NCBI RefSeq assembly: GCF_051857475.1
Contig: NZ_JBPZGZ010000001.1
Span: forward strand, 248,001 to 312,000
Length of the DNA stretch: 64,000 nucleotides
Reading direction: 5' to 3'
Origin: Pelomonas sp051857475
Lineage (GTDB): Bacteria > Pseudomonadota > Gammaproteobacteria > Burkholderiales > Burkholderiaceae_C
Made by a program: the position numbers and the translations under genes. This document shows positions 43,749 to 50,809 of this stretch, piece by piece. How positions within the stretch are numbered: the first letter of the stretch is position 1; every line of letters begins with the position of its first letter. Under the pieces are notes generated by a model. The model saw nothing but the letters and a program-made list of their open reading frames with translations. It was not told where the DNA came from and made no database searches.

Positions 43749-44366
43749 ATGCAACACACCCTCTCCAAGATCGCCGCTTCCCTGCTGCTCTGCGGCCTGG
43801 CCGCACATGCCAGCGCCGCCGGCACCGTCGTCATCAACACCTATGGCCCCGGCGATGACGTCAGCGGCTGGGCTTCCCAGCTGGGCCAGGGCTTCAACCC
43901 TGACCAGAACCTCGCGGTCGCCTTCGACATCGGCAGCGCCACCACCCTCCAGTCCATCCTCACATCCATCGACGGCCTGGGCGGCGTCACCGTCGGCATC
44001 ATGGCGCGCTCGGGTGCCGTGCCGACCGGTACGAGCTGGCTCTACAGCACCCACCTGACCGACCCCTGGGCCAACACGGCGCTGACGCCCAGCGGCTGGA
44101 ACCTGGCCGCCGGCAGCTACTGGCTGGTGGCCCAGGCCGATGCCGGCTTCACCGGCCAATGGCAGAGCGGCACCGACACGCCCAGTGCCGCCTGGGCCTT
44201 CTCGTCGGCCGGCAACTGGCAGGCGGTCAACACCGGCTTCACCGGCGCGCCGGCCGTCCGCATCACGGTCACCAGCGCGGTGCCCGAACCCTCCACCTAC
44301 GGCTTGATGGCCCTCGGCCTCGTCGTCGTCGGTGCCCGCCTGCGTCGCAACCGCCAACAAGGATGA
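43749..44366 (+). CDS. PEP-CTERM protein (beta-rich, unknown)
   Basis: A 205-residue exported protein. The signal peptide ends near ASA-AG. The mature part (VINTYGPGDDVSGWASQLGQ; LGGVTVGIMARSGAVPTGTS; WNLAAGSYWLVAQADAGFTG) is a beta-sandwich-like sequence seen in other PEP-CTERM proteins with the choice-of-anchor type layout. The C-terminus VPEPSTYGLMALGLVVVGAR and LRRNRQQG is the sorting signal. It lies 17 bp after the preceding gene; its stop is overlapped by an in-frame ATG of the GH16 gene. Confidence 0.88.
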   Translation: MQHTLSKIAASLLLCGLAAHASAAGTVVINTYGPGDDVSGWASQLGQGFNPDQNLAVAFDIGSATTLQSILTSIDGLGGVTVGIMARSGAVPTGTSWLYSTHLTDPWANTALTPSGWNLAAGSYWLVAQADAGFTGQWQSGTDTPSAAWAFSSAGNWQAVNTGFTGAPAVRITVTSAVPEPSTYGLMALGLVVVGARLRRNRQQG

Positions 44367-44371
44367 ATGCC

Positions 44372-46132
44372 ATGAATCGCCAACACTTCATCGGCGGGCT
44401 GCTGCTGGCCGCCAGCGCCGCGGTCTCTGCCAGCGTCACCAGCCCCGTCATCGGCAAGCTGCTCTGGTCCGAGGAATTCAACGGCGCCAGCCTCGACAGC
44501 ACGCTCTGGTCCACCTACGACGGCAACGGCTGCCAGATCGGCCTGTGCGGCTACGGCAACCAGGAGCTGGAGTACTACCGTCCGGGCAACCTCAGCATCG
44601 TCAACGTGCCCTTCGAGCCCAACACGCGGGCCCTGGCCATCACGGCCAAGCGCGAGGTGATGGGCAGCAACCAGTTCACCTCCGGCAAGCTCGACTCGGC
44701 CGGCAAGGTACAGGTCAAGTACGGGATGATCGAAATCCGCGCGGCCACCCCATCGGTCGGCGTGGGCCTGTGGCCGGCCCTGTGGATGCTGGGCACCAGC
44801 CTGCAACCATGGCCACGCAAGGGCGAGATTGACATCATGGAGCAAGGCGGCCGCCAGCCCGCCGGCTTGCCGGCCGTGTCGCCGGACCAGTTCGTCGGCT
44901 CCAACGTCATCACCTACGCCGATGCCGCCTGCGTGCCCGGCAACGAGAGCTGCGCCGCGTCCACCGCCTGGCAGACCAAGAACTGGGTCACGCCGTCGCG
45001 CTCGCTGGCCAACCGCTTCGTGCTGTATCGCCTCTACTGGACCGACACTCAGATCCGCTTCACGCTGGTGGACAACGGCCGTGAGCAGGACATGTACAAG
45101 GCGCCCATCTCCACGGTGGGCTCGCCGGCGCTGCAGGAGCCGTTCTATCTGCTGATGAACATGGCCGTTGGCGGCAACTTCACGCCTGCTGCCACGCCGG
45201 CGCAGATCACCGCGCCGCTGCCGGCCACCATGTACGTGGACTATGTGCGCGTCTATGAGCTGGACGGCAAGGGCGAGGTCAAGCTGGGCGTCGGCATCAC
45301 GCCGGAGGCCGGCAAGTTCGGTGTCTTCACCGACACCACGCCGGTCACCAACGGCCAGGCCCTCGGCTCGTCGGCGGACTTCTACATCTGGAACACCGGC
45401 TCCATGGGCGGCGGCAACATCCCGGCGTACGAGGGGAGCAATGTGCTGGCGCTGAACTACTTCGCGCCGGGGCAATGGTTCGGTGGTGCCGTCGCGTCGC
45501 GCCAGGCGCACGACATGAGCGGCTTCCGCGGCGGCAACATCAAGCTGAAGATCAAGGCACCCGCCAACGTCGCGTTCAAGATCGGCATCCTGGACAACTA
45601 CACCAACCACAGCTGGGTGACCTTCCCTGCCAACACCACGGCCTACGGCCTGGTGCGCAACGGGGAGTGGGGCACGGCCACCATTCCGGTGGCCGAGATC
45701 GCCGGGCCGCTGGTCGCGCTGCAGTCCATGAACTCGCTGTTCGAGTTCCTCAGCGTGGACGGCTCCAATCCAGGCGCGCCCTTCCAGATGGCCTTTGACG
45801 ACATCATCTGGGACTCGGGCGTGGCGGGTGTGGCCCCGACGGTGGTCAGCGCACCGGCCCTGGTCAAGACGACGGCCGTGCCGACAGCTGCGGCGCAGAC
45901 CGGTGCCACCACCCTCGAGCTCGCCGCGACGGCGGGTGGCTCGGTGGACGTGCACTACAGCGTCAACGGTGGCGAGACCCAGACCGTGCGCATGCGCCAG
46001 GATGGCTCGGCCAGCCGCTACACGCTGGGCGGGCTCAAGAAGGGCGATGTGGTCGAGTACCGCTTCACGTCCTGGGATGGCAAGAGCACGGTGGCCAGTG
46101 ATTCGGCGGCCAAGCGGGTCACGATGAAGTAA
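44372..46132 (+). CDS. Secreted GH16 beta-glucanase with two accessory domains
   Basis: A 586-residue enzyme with a signal peptide ending ASAAVSAS. The GH16 domain (about 25-275) has LLWSEEFNGASLDSTLW, YGMIEIRAATPSVGVGLWPA, and the catalytic GEIDIME, in which E152 is the nucleophile and E157 the acid/base. A galactose-binding-like domain follows (about 290-450). The last ~85 residues (VDVHYSVNGGETQTVRMRQD, LKKGDVVEYRFTSWDG) resemble CBM56, which binds beta-1,3-glucan. Laminarin-type glucan is therefore the likely substrate. It has no PEP-CTERM tail, so it should be released. ATG 44372 has AAGGA 8 bp upstream; ATG 44363 is the alternative. Confidence 0.92.
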   Translation: MNRQHFIGGLLLAASAAVSASVTSPVIGKLLWSEEFNGASLDSTLWSTYDGNGCQIGLCGYGNQELEYYRPGNLSIVNVPFEPNTRALAITAKREVMGSNQFTSGKLDSAGKVQVKYGMIEIRAATPSVGVGLWPALWMLGTSLQPWPRKGEIDIMEQGGRQPAGLPAVSPDQFVGSNVITYADAACVPGNESCAASTAWQTKNWVTPSRSLANRFVLYRLYWTDTQIRFTLVDNGREQDMYKAPISTVGSPALQEPFYLLMNMAVGGNFTPAATPAQITAPLPATMYVDYVRVYELDGKGEVKLGVGITPEAGKFGVFTDTTPVTNGQALGSSADFYIWNTGSMGGGNIPAYEGSNVLALNYFAPGQWFGGAVASRQAHDMSGFRGGNIKLKIKAPANVAFKIGILDNYTNHSWVTFPANTTAYGLVRNGEWGTATIPVAEIAGPLVALQSMNSLFEFLSVDGSNPGAPFQMAFDDIIWDSGVAGVAPTVVSAPALVKTTAVPTAAAQTGATTLELAATAGGSVDVHYSVNGGETQTVRMRQDGSASRYTLGGLKKGDVVEYRFTSWDGKSTVASDSAAKRVTMK

Positions 46133-46143
46133 GCCGGAGGAAG

Positions 46144-46171
46144 GGATGGCCGCGCCTTGCCGCGGCTATCC
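46144..46171 (+). terminator. Stem-loop after the GH16 gene, possible terminator
   Basis: GGATGGCCGCG (46144-46154) and CGCGGCTATCC (46161-46171) form an 11-bp stem with one G-U pair and loop CCTTGC, 11 bp after the GH16 stop and 15 bp before rpiA. No T-run follows, so it is a weak terminator or an mRNA 3'-end protector. Confidence 0.45.
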
Positions 46172-46186
46172 CGGACAATCCGGCCC

Positions 46187-46846
46187 ATGAACCAAGACCA
46201 GCTCAAGCAACTCGTCGGCCGTGCAGCCCTGGACTATGTCCCCGCCGGCCAGATCCTCGGTGTCGGCACGGGCTCGACGGTGGACTGTTTCATCGACGCG
46301 CTCGCCGCCAGCGGCATTTCGATTCCCGGCGCCGTGTCCAGCTCGGAGCGCTCGACGCAGCGCCTGCTCCAGCATGGCATCCGGGTGCTGGACGCGACCG
46401 AGGTCGAGCGCCTCGCGGTCTACATCGACGGCGCCGACGAGATCGACGGCCGGGGCTTCATGGTCAAGGGCGGCGGCGCGGCGTTGACGCGCGAGAAGAT
46501 CGTCGCCGACCTGGCCGACCAGTTCGTCTGCATCGCCGACGAATCCAAGCTGGTGCAGACCCTGGGCAAGTTCCCGCTGCCCGTCGAGATCATTCCCGTG
46601 GCCGCGGCCCAGCTGGCGCGCCACTTTGCCAAGCTTGGCGGCCAGGCGACCTTGCGGGCCGGAGTCGTCACCGACAACGGTGGCCACATCCTCGACGTGC
46701 GCGGCCTCTCCATCACCGATCCGCTCGGCTTCGAGACCGAGGTCAGCCAGTGGCCCGGCGTCATCACCGTCGGCGTGTTCGCCCGCCACAAGGCCGGCGT
46801 CTGCCTGCTGGGTGGCGCCGATGGCGTGAAGACGCTGAAGTTCTGA
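46187..46846 (+). CDS. rpiA: Ribose-5-phosphate isomerase A
   Basis: A 219-residue enzyme that interconverts ribose-5-phosphate and ribulose-5-phosphate in the pentose phosphate pathway. GVGTGSTVDCFID, SSERSTQRLL, YIDGADEIDGRGFMVKGGGA (catalytic Asp and Glu region), ALTREKIVADL and DNGGHILDV are the family motifs. ATG 46187 gives the normal start MNQDQLKQLVGRAALDYV. The product links the nucleoside salvage (ribose phosphate) to central metabolism. Confidence 0.95.
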   Translation: MNQDQLKQLVGRAALDYVPAGQILGVGTGSTVDCFIDALAASGISIPGAVSSSERSTQRLLQHGIRVLDATEVERLAVYIDGADEIDGRGFMVKGGGAALTREKIVADLADQFVCIADESKLVQTLGKFPLPVEIIPVAAAQLARHFAKLGGQATLRAGVVTDNGGHILDVRGLSITDPLGFETEVSQWPGVITVGVFARHKAGVCLLGGADGVKTLKF

Positions 46847-46854
46847 GTCGGCGC

Positions 46855-47436
46855 ATGTCGCGCGAGCCTCTCGGTTTCGACGCGGTCTCTCACGAGAAGC
46901 ACCACTGGTGGCGCAGCCTGTTGTTCAAGCTGGTGGTGTGCGGTGCCGCGACGGCGCTGCTGTGGTGGGCCAGCGGCTGGGCAGGCCTGCTGGTGGCGCT
47001 GATGCTGTGGGGGCGCGCCTTTGCGTCCGATCTCTTCGCCCTGGGCGAGACGTTGGGACGTCACCTGAAAGCCCTGGCTTTCCGGCCTGTGCAGGGGCGC
47101 TTCTACGCCTTCAAGGGCCATCGCATCCGCGTGCTGGACGACGAGCTGCTGCCGCAGCGCTGGATCGCGCTGGAGGACCTGGCCACGGCCCTGGGTGCCC
47201 CCCTGCCGGCAGCCGTGCTGCGGCGCCGCCAGCCCGAGGCCCTGCGCGAACTGCGCGACGGCTCCTATGCGCTCGACGAATTCGTGATGGCCTGGCTGCG
47301 CGACCAGCGCAACGACCGCGCCGTGCGGCTGGCGCATTGGGTGGAGCGAGAGGTCTGGTTTCCGGCGCGGGGCCGCAAGGCCAGCTATGCCCAGAAAAAA
47401 GGGGCGTCTGAAGACGCCCCTTCCGGCGGAGACTGA
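46855..47436 (+). CDS. Hypothetical inner-membrane protein
   Basis: A 193-residue protein I do not recognise. Residues about 20-50 (LLFKLVVCGAATALLWWASG, WAGLLVALMLWG) give one long or two short membrane segments. The remainder is cytosolic, with FYAFKGHRIRVLDDELLPQR and an RWIALEDLATALG segment like a small winged DNA- or phage-regulatory-type fold, then a basic C-terminus. It starts 8 bp after the rpiA stop. The last codons overlap a terminator of the convergent M4 protease gene. Confidence 0.8.
   Translation: MSREPLGFDAVSHEKHHWWRSLLFKLVVCGAATALLWWASGWAGLLVALMLWGRAFASDLFALGETLGRHLKALAFRPVQGRFYAFKGHRIRVLDDELLPQRWIALEDLATALGAPLPAAVLRRRQPEALRELRDGSYALDEFVMAWLRDQRNDRAVRLAHWVEREVWFPARGRKASYAQKKGASEDAPSGGD
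47395..47420 (-). terminator. Rho-independent terminator for the M4 protease gene, inside the convergent ORF
   Basis: GGGGCGTC (47401-47408) and GACGCCCC (47413-47420) pair around TGAA; on the minus strand TTTTTT (47400-47395) follows. It lies inside the last 15 codons of the plus-strand hypothetical gene, past repeat copy 2 as seen from the protease gene. Confidence 0.7.
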
Positions 47437-47440
47437 GGCA

Positions 47441-47561
47441 TGCGGGCCGAGCGCCGGGCCGCTCCCTAGCCGGCCCGCTCAGGCGATGTGCTTGCCGGTC
47501 GAGCCGGCAAGCATCGCCGTCCCCTCGGGGGACCGCCCAAGGTAATCCTTGGGCGAGGGGC
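47441..47561 (-). repeat. Dispersed multi-stem intergenic repeat, copy 2
   Basis: About 121 bp, inverted relative to copy 1, lying between two convergent genes and starting 4 bp after the plus-strand stop. Read on the minus strand it has GCCCCTCG, CCCAAGG/CCTTGGG, GTCCCC/GGGGAC, then GGCGAT + GCTTGCCGG, loop CTCGA, CCGGCAAGC + AC + ATCGCC, then GCGGGCCGGCTAG...CGGCCCGC. Compared with copy 1 the inner three pairs change from GAC/GTC to CGG/CCG, keeping the stem intact. Confidence 0.85.
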
Positions 47562-47562
47562 T

Positions 47563-49152
47563 TCAGTTCCGGCCCACGGCGCTCCAGGCGGCGGCCACGG
47601 CGGCCGATTCAGCGCTGCCTGAGCCATACAGCTCGTTGGCGGCGGCGATGGTGCCACTGCGGGCGCTGGCGTAGTTGGTGGACGAGGTGAACTTGGTCGT
47701 CAGGGCCCGGTACCAGATCTTGGCGGCCTTGTCCCGGCCGATGCCGGCCAGCGTGCCCGAGCCGGTGGCGACGCGGGTGTTGCCGGCCACGCAGGTCGGG
47801 CTCCTGCCATAGCTGCTGTTGGTGCCTTCGGCGAGCAGGAAGAAGAAGTGGTTGGCCACGCCCGAGCTGTAGTGCACGTTGAGGTTGCCCACGCCTGAGT
47901 ACCAGCAGTCGGCGGACTTGCCGTCGCTGCTGGGCTTGACCATGCTGCGCAGCGAGCCGCCGCCGACCATGATCTTCTCGCCGATCAGGTAGTCGCCGGC
48001 ATCGCTGCTGTTGGCGGCATAGAACTCGACCATGGTGCCGAAGATGTCCGACGTGCCTTCGTTCAGGCCGCCGGACTCGCCGGAGTAGATCAGGCCGGCG
48101 GTGCGGCTGGTCACGCCGTGCGTCATCTCGTGGCCGGCCACGTCCAGGGCCACCAGGGGTTTGAGGGTGGAACCGTCGCCGTCGCCATAGGTCATGCAGA
48201 AGCAGGAATCCGACCAGTAGGCGTTGTTGTAGTTGGTGCTGTAGTGCACGCGGTTGTAGGCACCCTTGCCATCGTTGGCGATGCCGTTGCGGCCGTGGAC
48301 GTTCTTGTAGTAGTCCCAGGTCTTGGCCGTGCCGTACTGGGCGTCGGCGGCGGCGCTGTTGGTGTCGCTGGTGGCGTTGTTGCCCCAGGTGTTGTCGGCA
48401 TCGGTCGCGACGGTGTTGCCGCTGGTCTTGTTCTTCAGGTTGATGGTGTAGGTGTTGCCGCGGCTGGGGTCGCGCAGCTCGTAGCCGCCGCTGATGCTGT
48501 TGGTCGTCAGCGCGACGTTGCCGCTGTAAAGCGTCTTGCCCGTGCCGTTGGCGGCCGCGGTCTGGATGTCGTCCCAGGCATCGAGCTTCTGGCCGTTGCC
48601 GGCGTCGATGATGATGTGCTTCTCGAAAGGCGTGCCATCGTCGCCGTCGCCGCTGACCTTGACCTCCCAGGCCAGGCGGGGCAGGTCTTCGCGGGCCCAG
48701 ATGACGAGTTCGGGACGCGGCTGGATGTCGGCCATCGGGTACTCGACAAAGACGGCCAGCAGGGCGCGGGCGGCGCTGACGCTGGGCGTGGTCGACACGC
48801 TGGGCAGCATGCGGTTGCTGCGCTGCATGGCGGCGAGGTTGCCGCGCTTGTCGGTCTGCACGATGAGGTCAGCACCGATGGCGCGCAGGCCGCCGATGCG
48901 GCGGTCGAAGTGGACGTGGCTGCTGCCGTCGGCATCCTGCACGACACGACGCATCTCGTAGCTGTGGTCCTTGCCATCCAGGCTCAGGCCGGGGAATTGG
49001 CGGGCAAATCCTTCGGCGCTGGTGCGCAGCAGGGCCTGGGCGCTGACCGTGGCTTCGGTCGGCTTGCCGTCCGCGGTCTGGGATTGGGCCTGGACCAGGG
49101 AGGTGAGGGTGGCGAGGCCGAGCAGGGTCAGCTTGTGGCTGGTTCGGAACAT
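47563..49152 (-). CDS. Secreted M4 (thermolysin-like) metallopeptidase
   Basis: A 529-residue protein. The signal peptide ends at VQAQ. An FTP/PepSY-type propeptide follows (about 30-200, for example YEMRRVVQDADGSSHVHFDR and LAWEVKVSGDG), then the peptidase domain. The zinc ligands are H341 and H345 in GHEMTHG and E365 in GGLNEGTSDIFG. NVHYSSGVANHFFFLLAEG carries the His that stabilises the transition state. Such enzymes are broad extracellular proteases. ATG 49152 was chosen for the signal peptide; the frame is open further upstream. Confidence 0.94.
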   Translation of the reverse strand: MFRTSHKLTLLGLATLTSLVQAQSQTADGKPTEATVSAQALLRTSAEGFARQFPGLSLDGKDHSYEMRRVVQDADGSSHVHFDRRIGGLRAIGADLIVQTDKRGNLAAMQRSNRMLPSVSTTPSVSAARALLAVFVEYPMADIQPRPELVIWAREDLPRLAWEVKVSGDGDDGTPFEKHIIIDAGNGQKLDAWDDIQTAAANGTGKTLYSGNVALTTNSISGGYELRDPSRGNTYTINLKNKTSGNTVATDADNTWGNNATSDTNSAAADAQYGTAKTWDYYKNVHGRNGIANDGKGAYNRVHYSTNYNNAYWSDSCFCMTYGDGDGSTLKPLVALDVAGHEMTHGVTSRTAGLIYSGESGGLNEGTSDIFGTMVEFYAANSSDAGDYLIGEKIMVGGGSLRSMVKPSSDGKSADCWYSGVGNLNVHYSSGVANHFFFLLAEGTNSSYGRSPTCVAGNTRVATGSGTLAGIGRDKAAKIWYRALTTKFTSSTNYASARSGTIAAANELYGSGSAESAAVAAAWSAVGRN

Positions 49153-49323
49153 GATGGAACTCCGGAAGTGGGGTGTTGCTGCGGGAGTACTGCGGCAGCG
49201 GCCCGCGGCGCCGGATGGGCGCGCGGTACCGGGCCGGACTATGCGCAACGGGCCCCTGCGCGAGCAGTGGCGGCCGCCCGTCGCCTGGCACAGTGACGGG
49301 TAGTCCCTGATTTCCAATGCAAA

Positions 49324-49344
49324 GAGCCGGGCAGTGCCCGGCTC
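49324..49344 (-). terminator. Terminator-like hairpin after the chemoreceptor gene
   Basis: GAGCCGGGCA and TGCCCGGCTC form a 10-bp stem with almost no loop, so the effective stem is about 8 bp. It is followed on the minus strand by only TTTG, so it is a moderate terminator, 48 bp past the stop. The 171 bp from here to the M4 gene start hold nothing else I can name. Confidence 0.5.
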
Positions 49345-49392
49345 CGTTCAATGGCGAAGTTCGCGACGCGTCAGAACGTTTGCAGAACCTTC

Positions 49393-50682
49393 TTAGAAGG
49401 TTTCCCAGTCGCCGTCGTCCGCAGCAGGCGCGGGAGACGGAGCGGGGCGCGGTGCCGCGGCGGGCGCCGCCTTGGCCACGGGTGCGGCGACCGGTCGGGG
49501 GCTGGCGGCCGGCTTGGGGGCCGGGGCCTTGGCCATGGGCTTGGCGACTGGCGCGGGCTTGTGAGCGGCCGGTGCGCGGGGCACTGCGGCCGGGCGGTGG
49601 GTGCTGGCGCCAGCGAGCTTGAACACGCCGATGGCCTCGCCCATGCGGGCCGACTGCTCGCGCAGACTTTCCGCGGCGGCGGCGGACTCCTCCACCAGGG
49701 CGGCGTTCTGCTGCGTCATCTGGTCGAGCTGCACGACGGAAGCGTTGACGACGCCGATGCCCTCGCTCTGCTCGCGGGCCGCGGCGCTGATCTCGCCAAT
49801 GATGTCGGTCACGCGCTGCACACTGGCGACGATCTCGGTCATCGTCGCGCCGGCGGCCTGCACCTGCTCGGTGCCGGAGTCCACGCGCTCGACGCTGGCG
49901 CTGATCAGGCTCTTGATCTCCTTGGCGGCTTCGGCGCTGCGCTGGGCCAGCAGGCGCACTTCGCCGGCCACGACGGCGAAGCCACGGCCCTGCTCACCCG
50001 CGCGGGCCGCTTCCACCGCGGCGTTCAGCGCCAGGATATTGGTCTGGAAGGCGATGCCGTCGATGGTGCCGATGATTTCGTTGATCTTGCGCGAGCTGTG
50101 GCTGATCTGGTCCATGGTGGCGACGACCTGCGAGACGGCCTCGCCGCCGCGCTGGGCGACGCTGGCCGCCGAGCTGGCGAGCTGGTTGGCCGTCATGGCC
50201 GCGTCGGCTGTCTGCTTGACCGTGCCGGTCAGCTCGGACATCGACGAGGCAGTGTTCTGCAGATTGCTGGCCGTCTGCTCGGTGCGCTGGCTCAGGTCCA
50301 GGTTGCCGGTGGCGATCTCGGCGCTGGCCGTGCCGATGCTGTCGGCCGCCTCGCGCACCTTGCCGATGAGCTTCTGCAGGGCTTGCTGGGTGTCGTCCAG
50401 CGCGCTCAGCAGGCGACCGATGTCGCCGCCACCGCTGCGCGGGATGGGATAGGTCAGGTCGAAACGGGCCAGGGCCTCGGCCGCCTCGGTGGCCGCATGC
50501 AGATTGCCACCCGAACCGCCACCGCTCAGCAGGCCGAACAGGCCGGCAGCCCAGCTCAGCGCCAGGACGGCATACAGCCAGCCCTTGGCGGAGCCGGCAT
50601 CGGACAGTGCCACGCCGACGCCGACCGTCACCACGCCGAGCACGACGCCCAGGGCCAACTTCATTCGCTGCGAACCGCTCAT
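49393..50682 (-). CDS. Methyl-accepting chemotaxis protein without a sensor domain
   Basis: A 429-residue chemoreceptor. Two membrane helices (about residues 6-26 and 33-50) are joined by a loop of only a few residues, so there is no periplasmic ligand domain. A short HAMP-like linker follows, then the signalling coiled coil with the invariant hairpin tip RTEQTASNLQ...; the core is IIGTIDGIAFQTNILALNAA and VEAARAGEQGRGFAVVAGEV. A long Pro/Ala/Lys linker (about 345-420) ends in DWETF, the NWETF-type docking pentapeptide for CheR/CheB. ATG 50682 gives MSGSQRMKLALGVVLG. Confidence 0.92.
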   Translation of the reverse strand: MSGSQRMKLALGVVLGVVTVGVGVALSDAGSAKGWLYAVLALSWAAGLFGLLSGGGSGGNLHAATEAAEALARFDLTYPIPRSGGGDIGRLLSALDDTQQALQKLIGKVREAADSIGTASAEIATGNLDLSQRTEQTASNLQNTASSMSELTGTVKQTADAAMTANQLASSAASVAQRGGEAVSQVVATMDQISHSSRKINEIIGTIDGIAFQTNILALNAAVEAARAGEQGRGFAVVAGEVRLLAQRSAEAAKEIKSLISASVERVDSGTEQVQAAGATMTEIVASVQRVTDIIGEISAAAREQSEGIGVVNASVVQLDQMTQQNAALVEESAAAAESLREQSARMGEAIGVFKLAGASTHRPAAVPRAPAAHKPAPVAKPMAKAPAPKPAASPRPVAAPVAKAAPAAAPRPAPSPAPAADDGDWETF

Positions 50683-50809
50683 GCCGTCTCCATCAGAAAA
50701 GGGAAAGGAACACCGGCCATGCCGGGTCAACGGCGCAGTTTGCCGCCGGCCCCGGTGCGGCGGAAGAGCGATATGGGGGAGGAAGCGGCAATAGTTGCCC
50801 GAACCGCGG

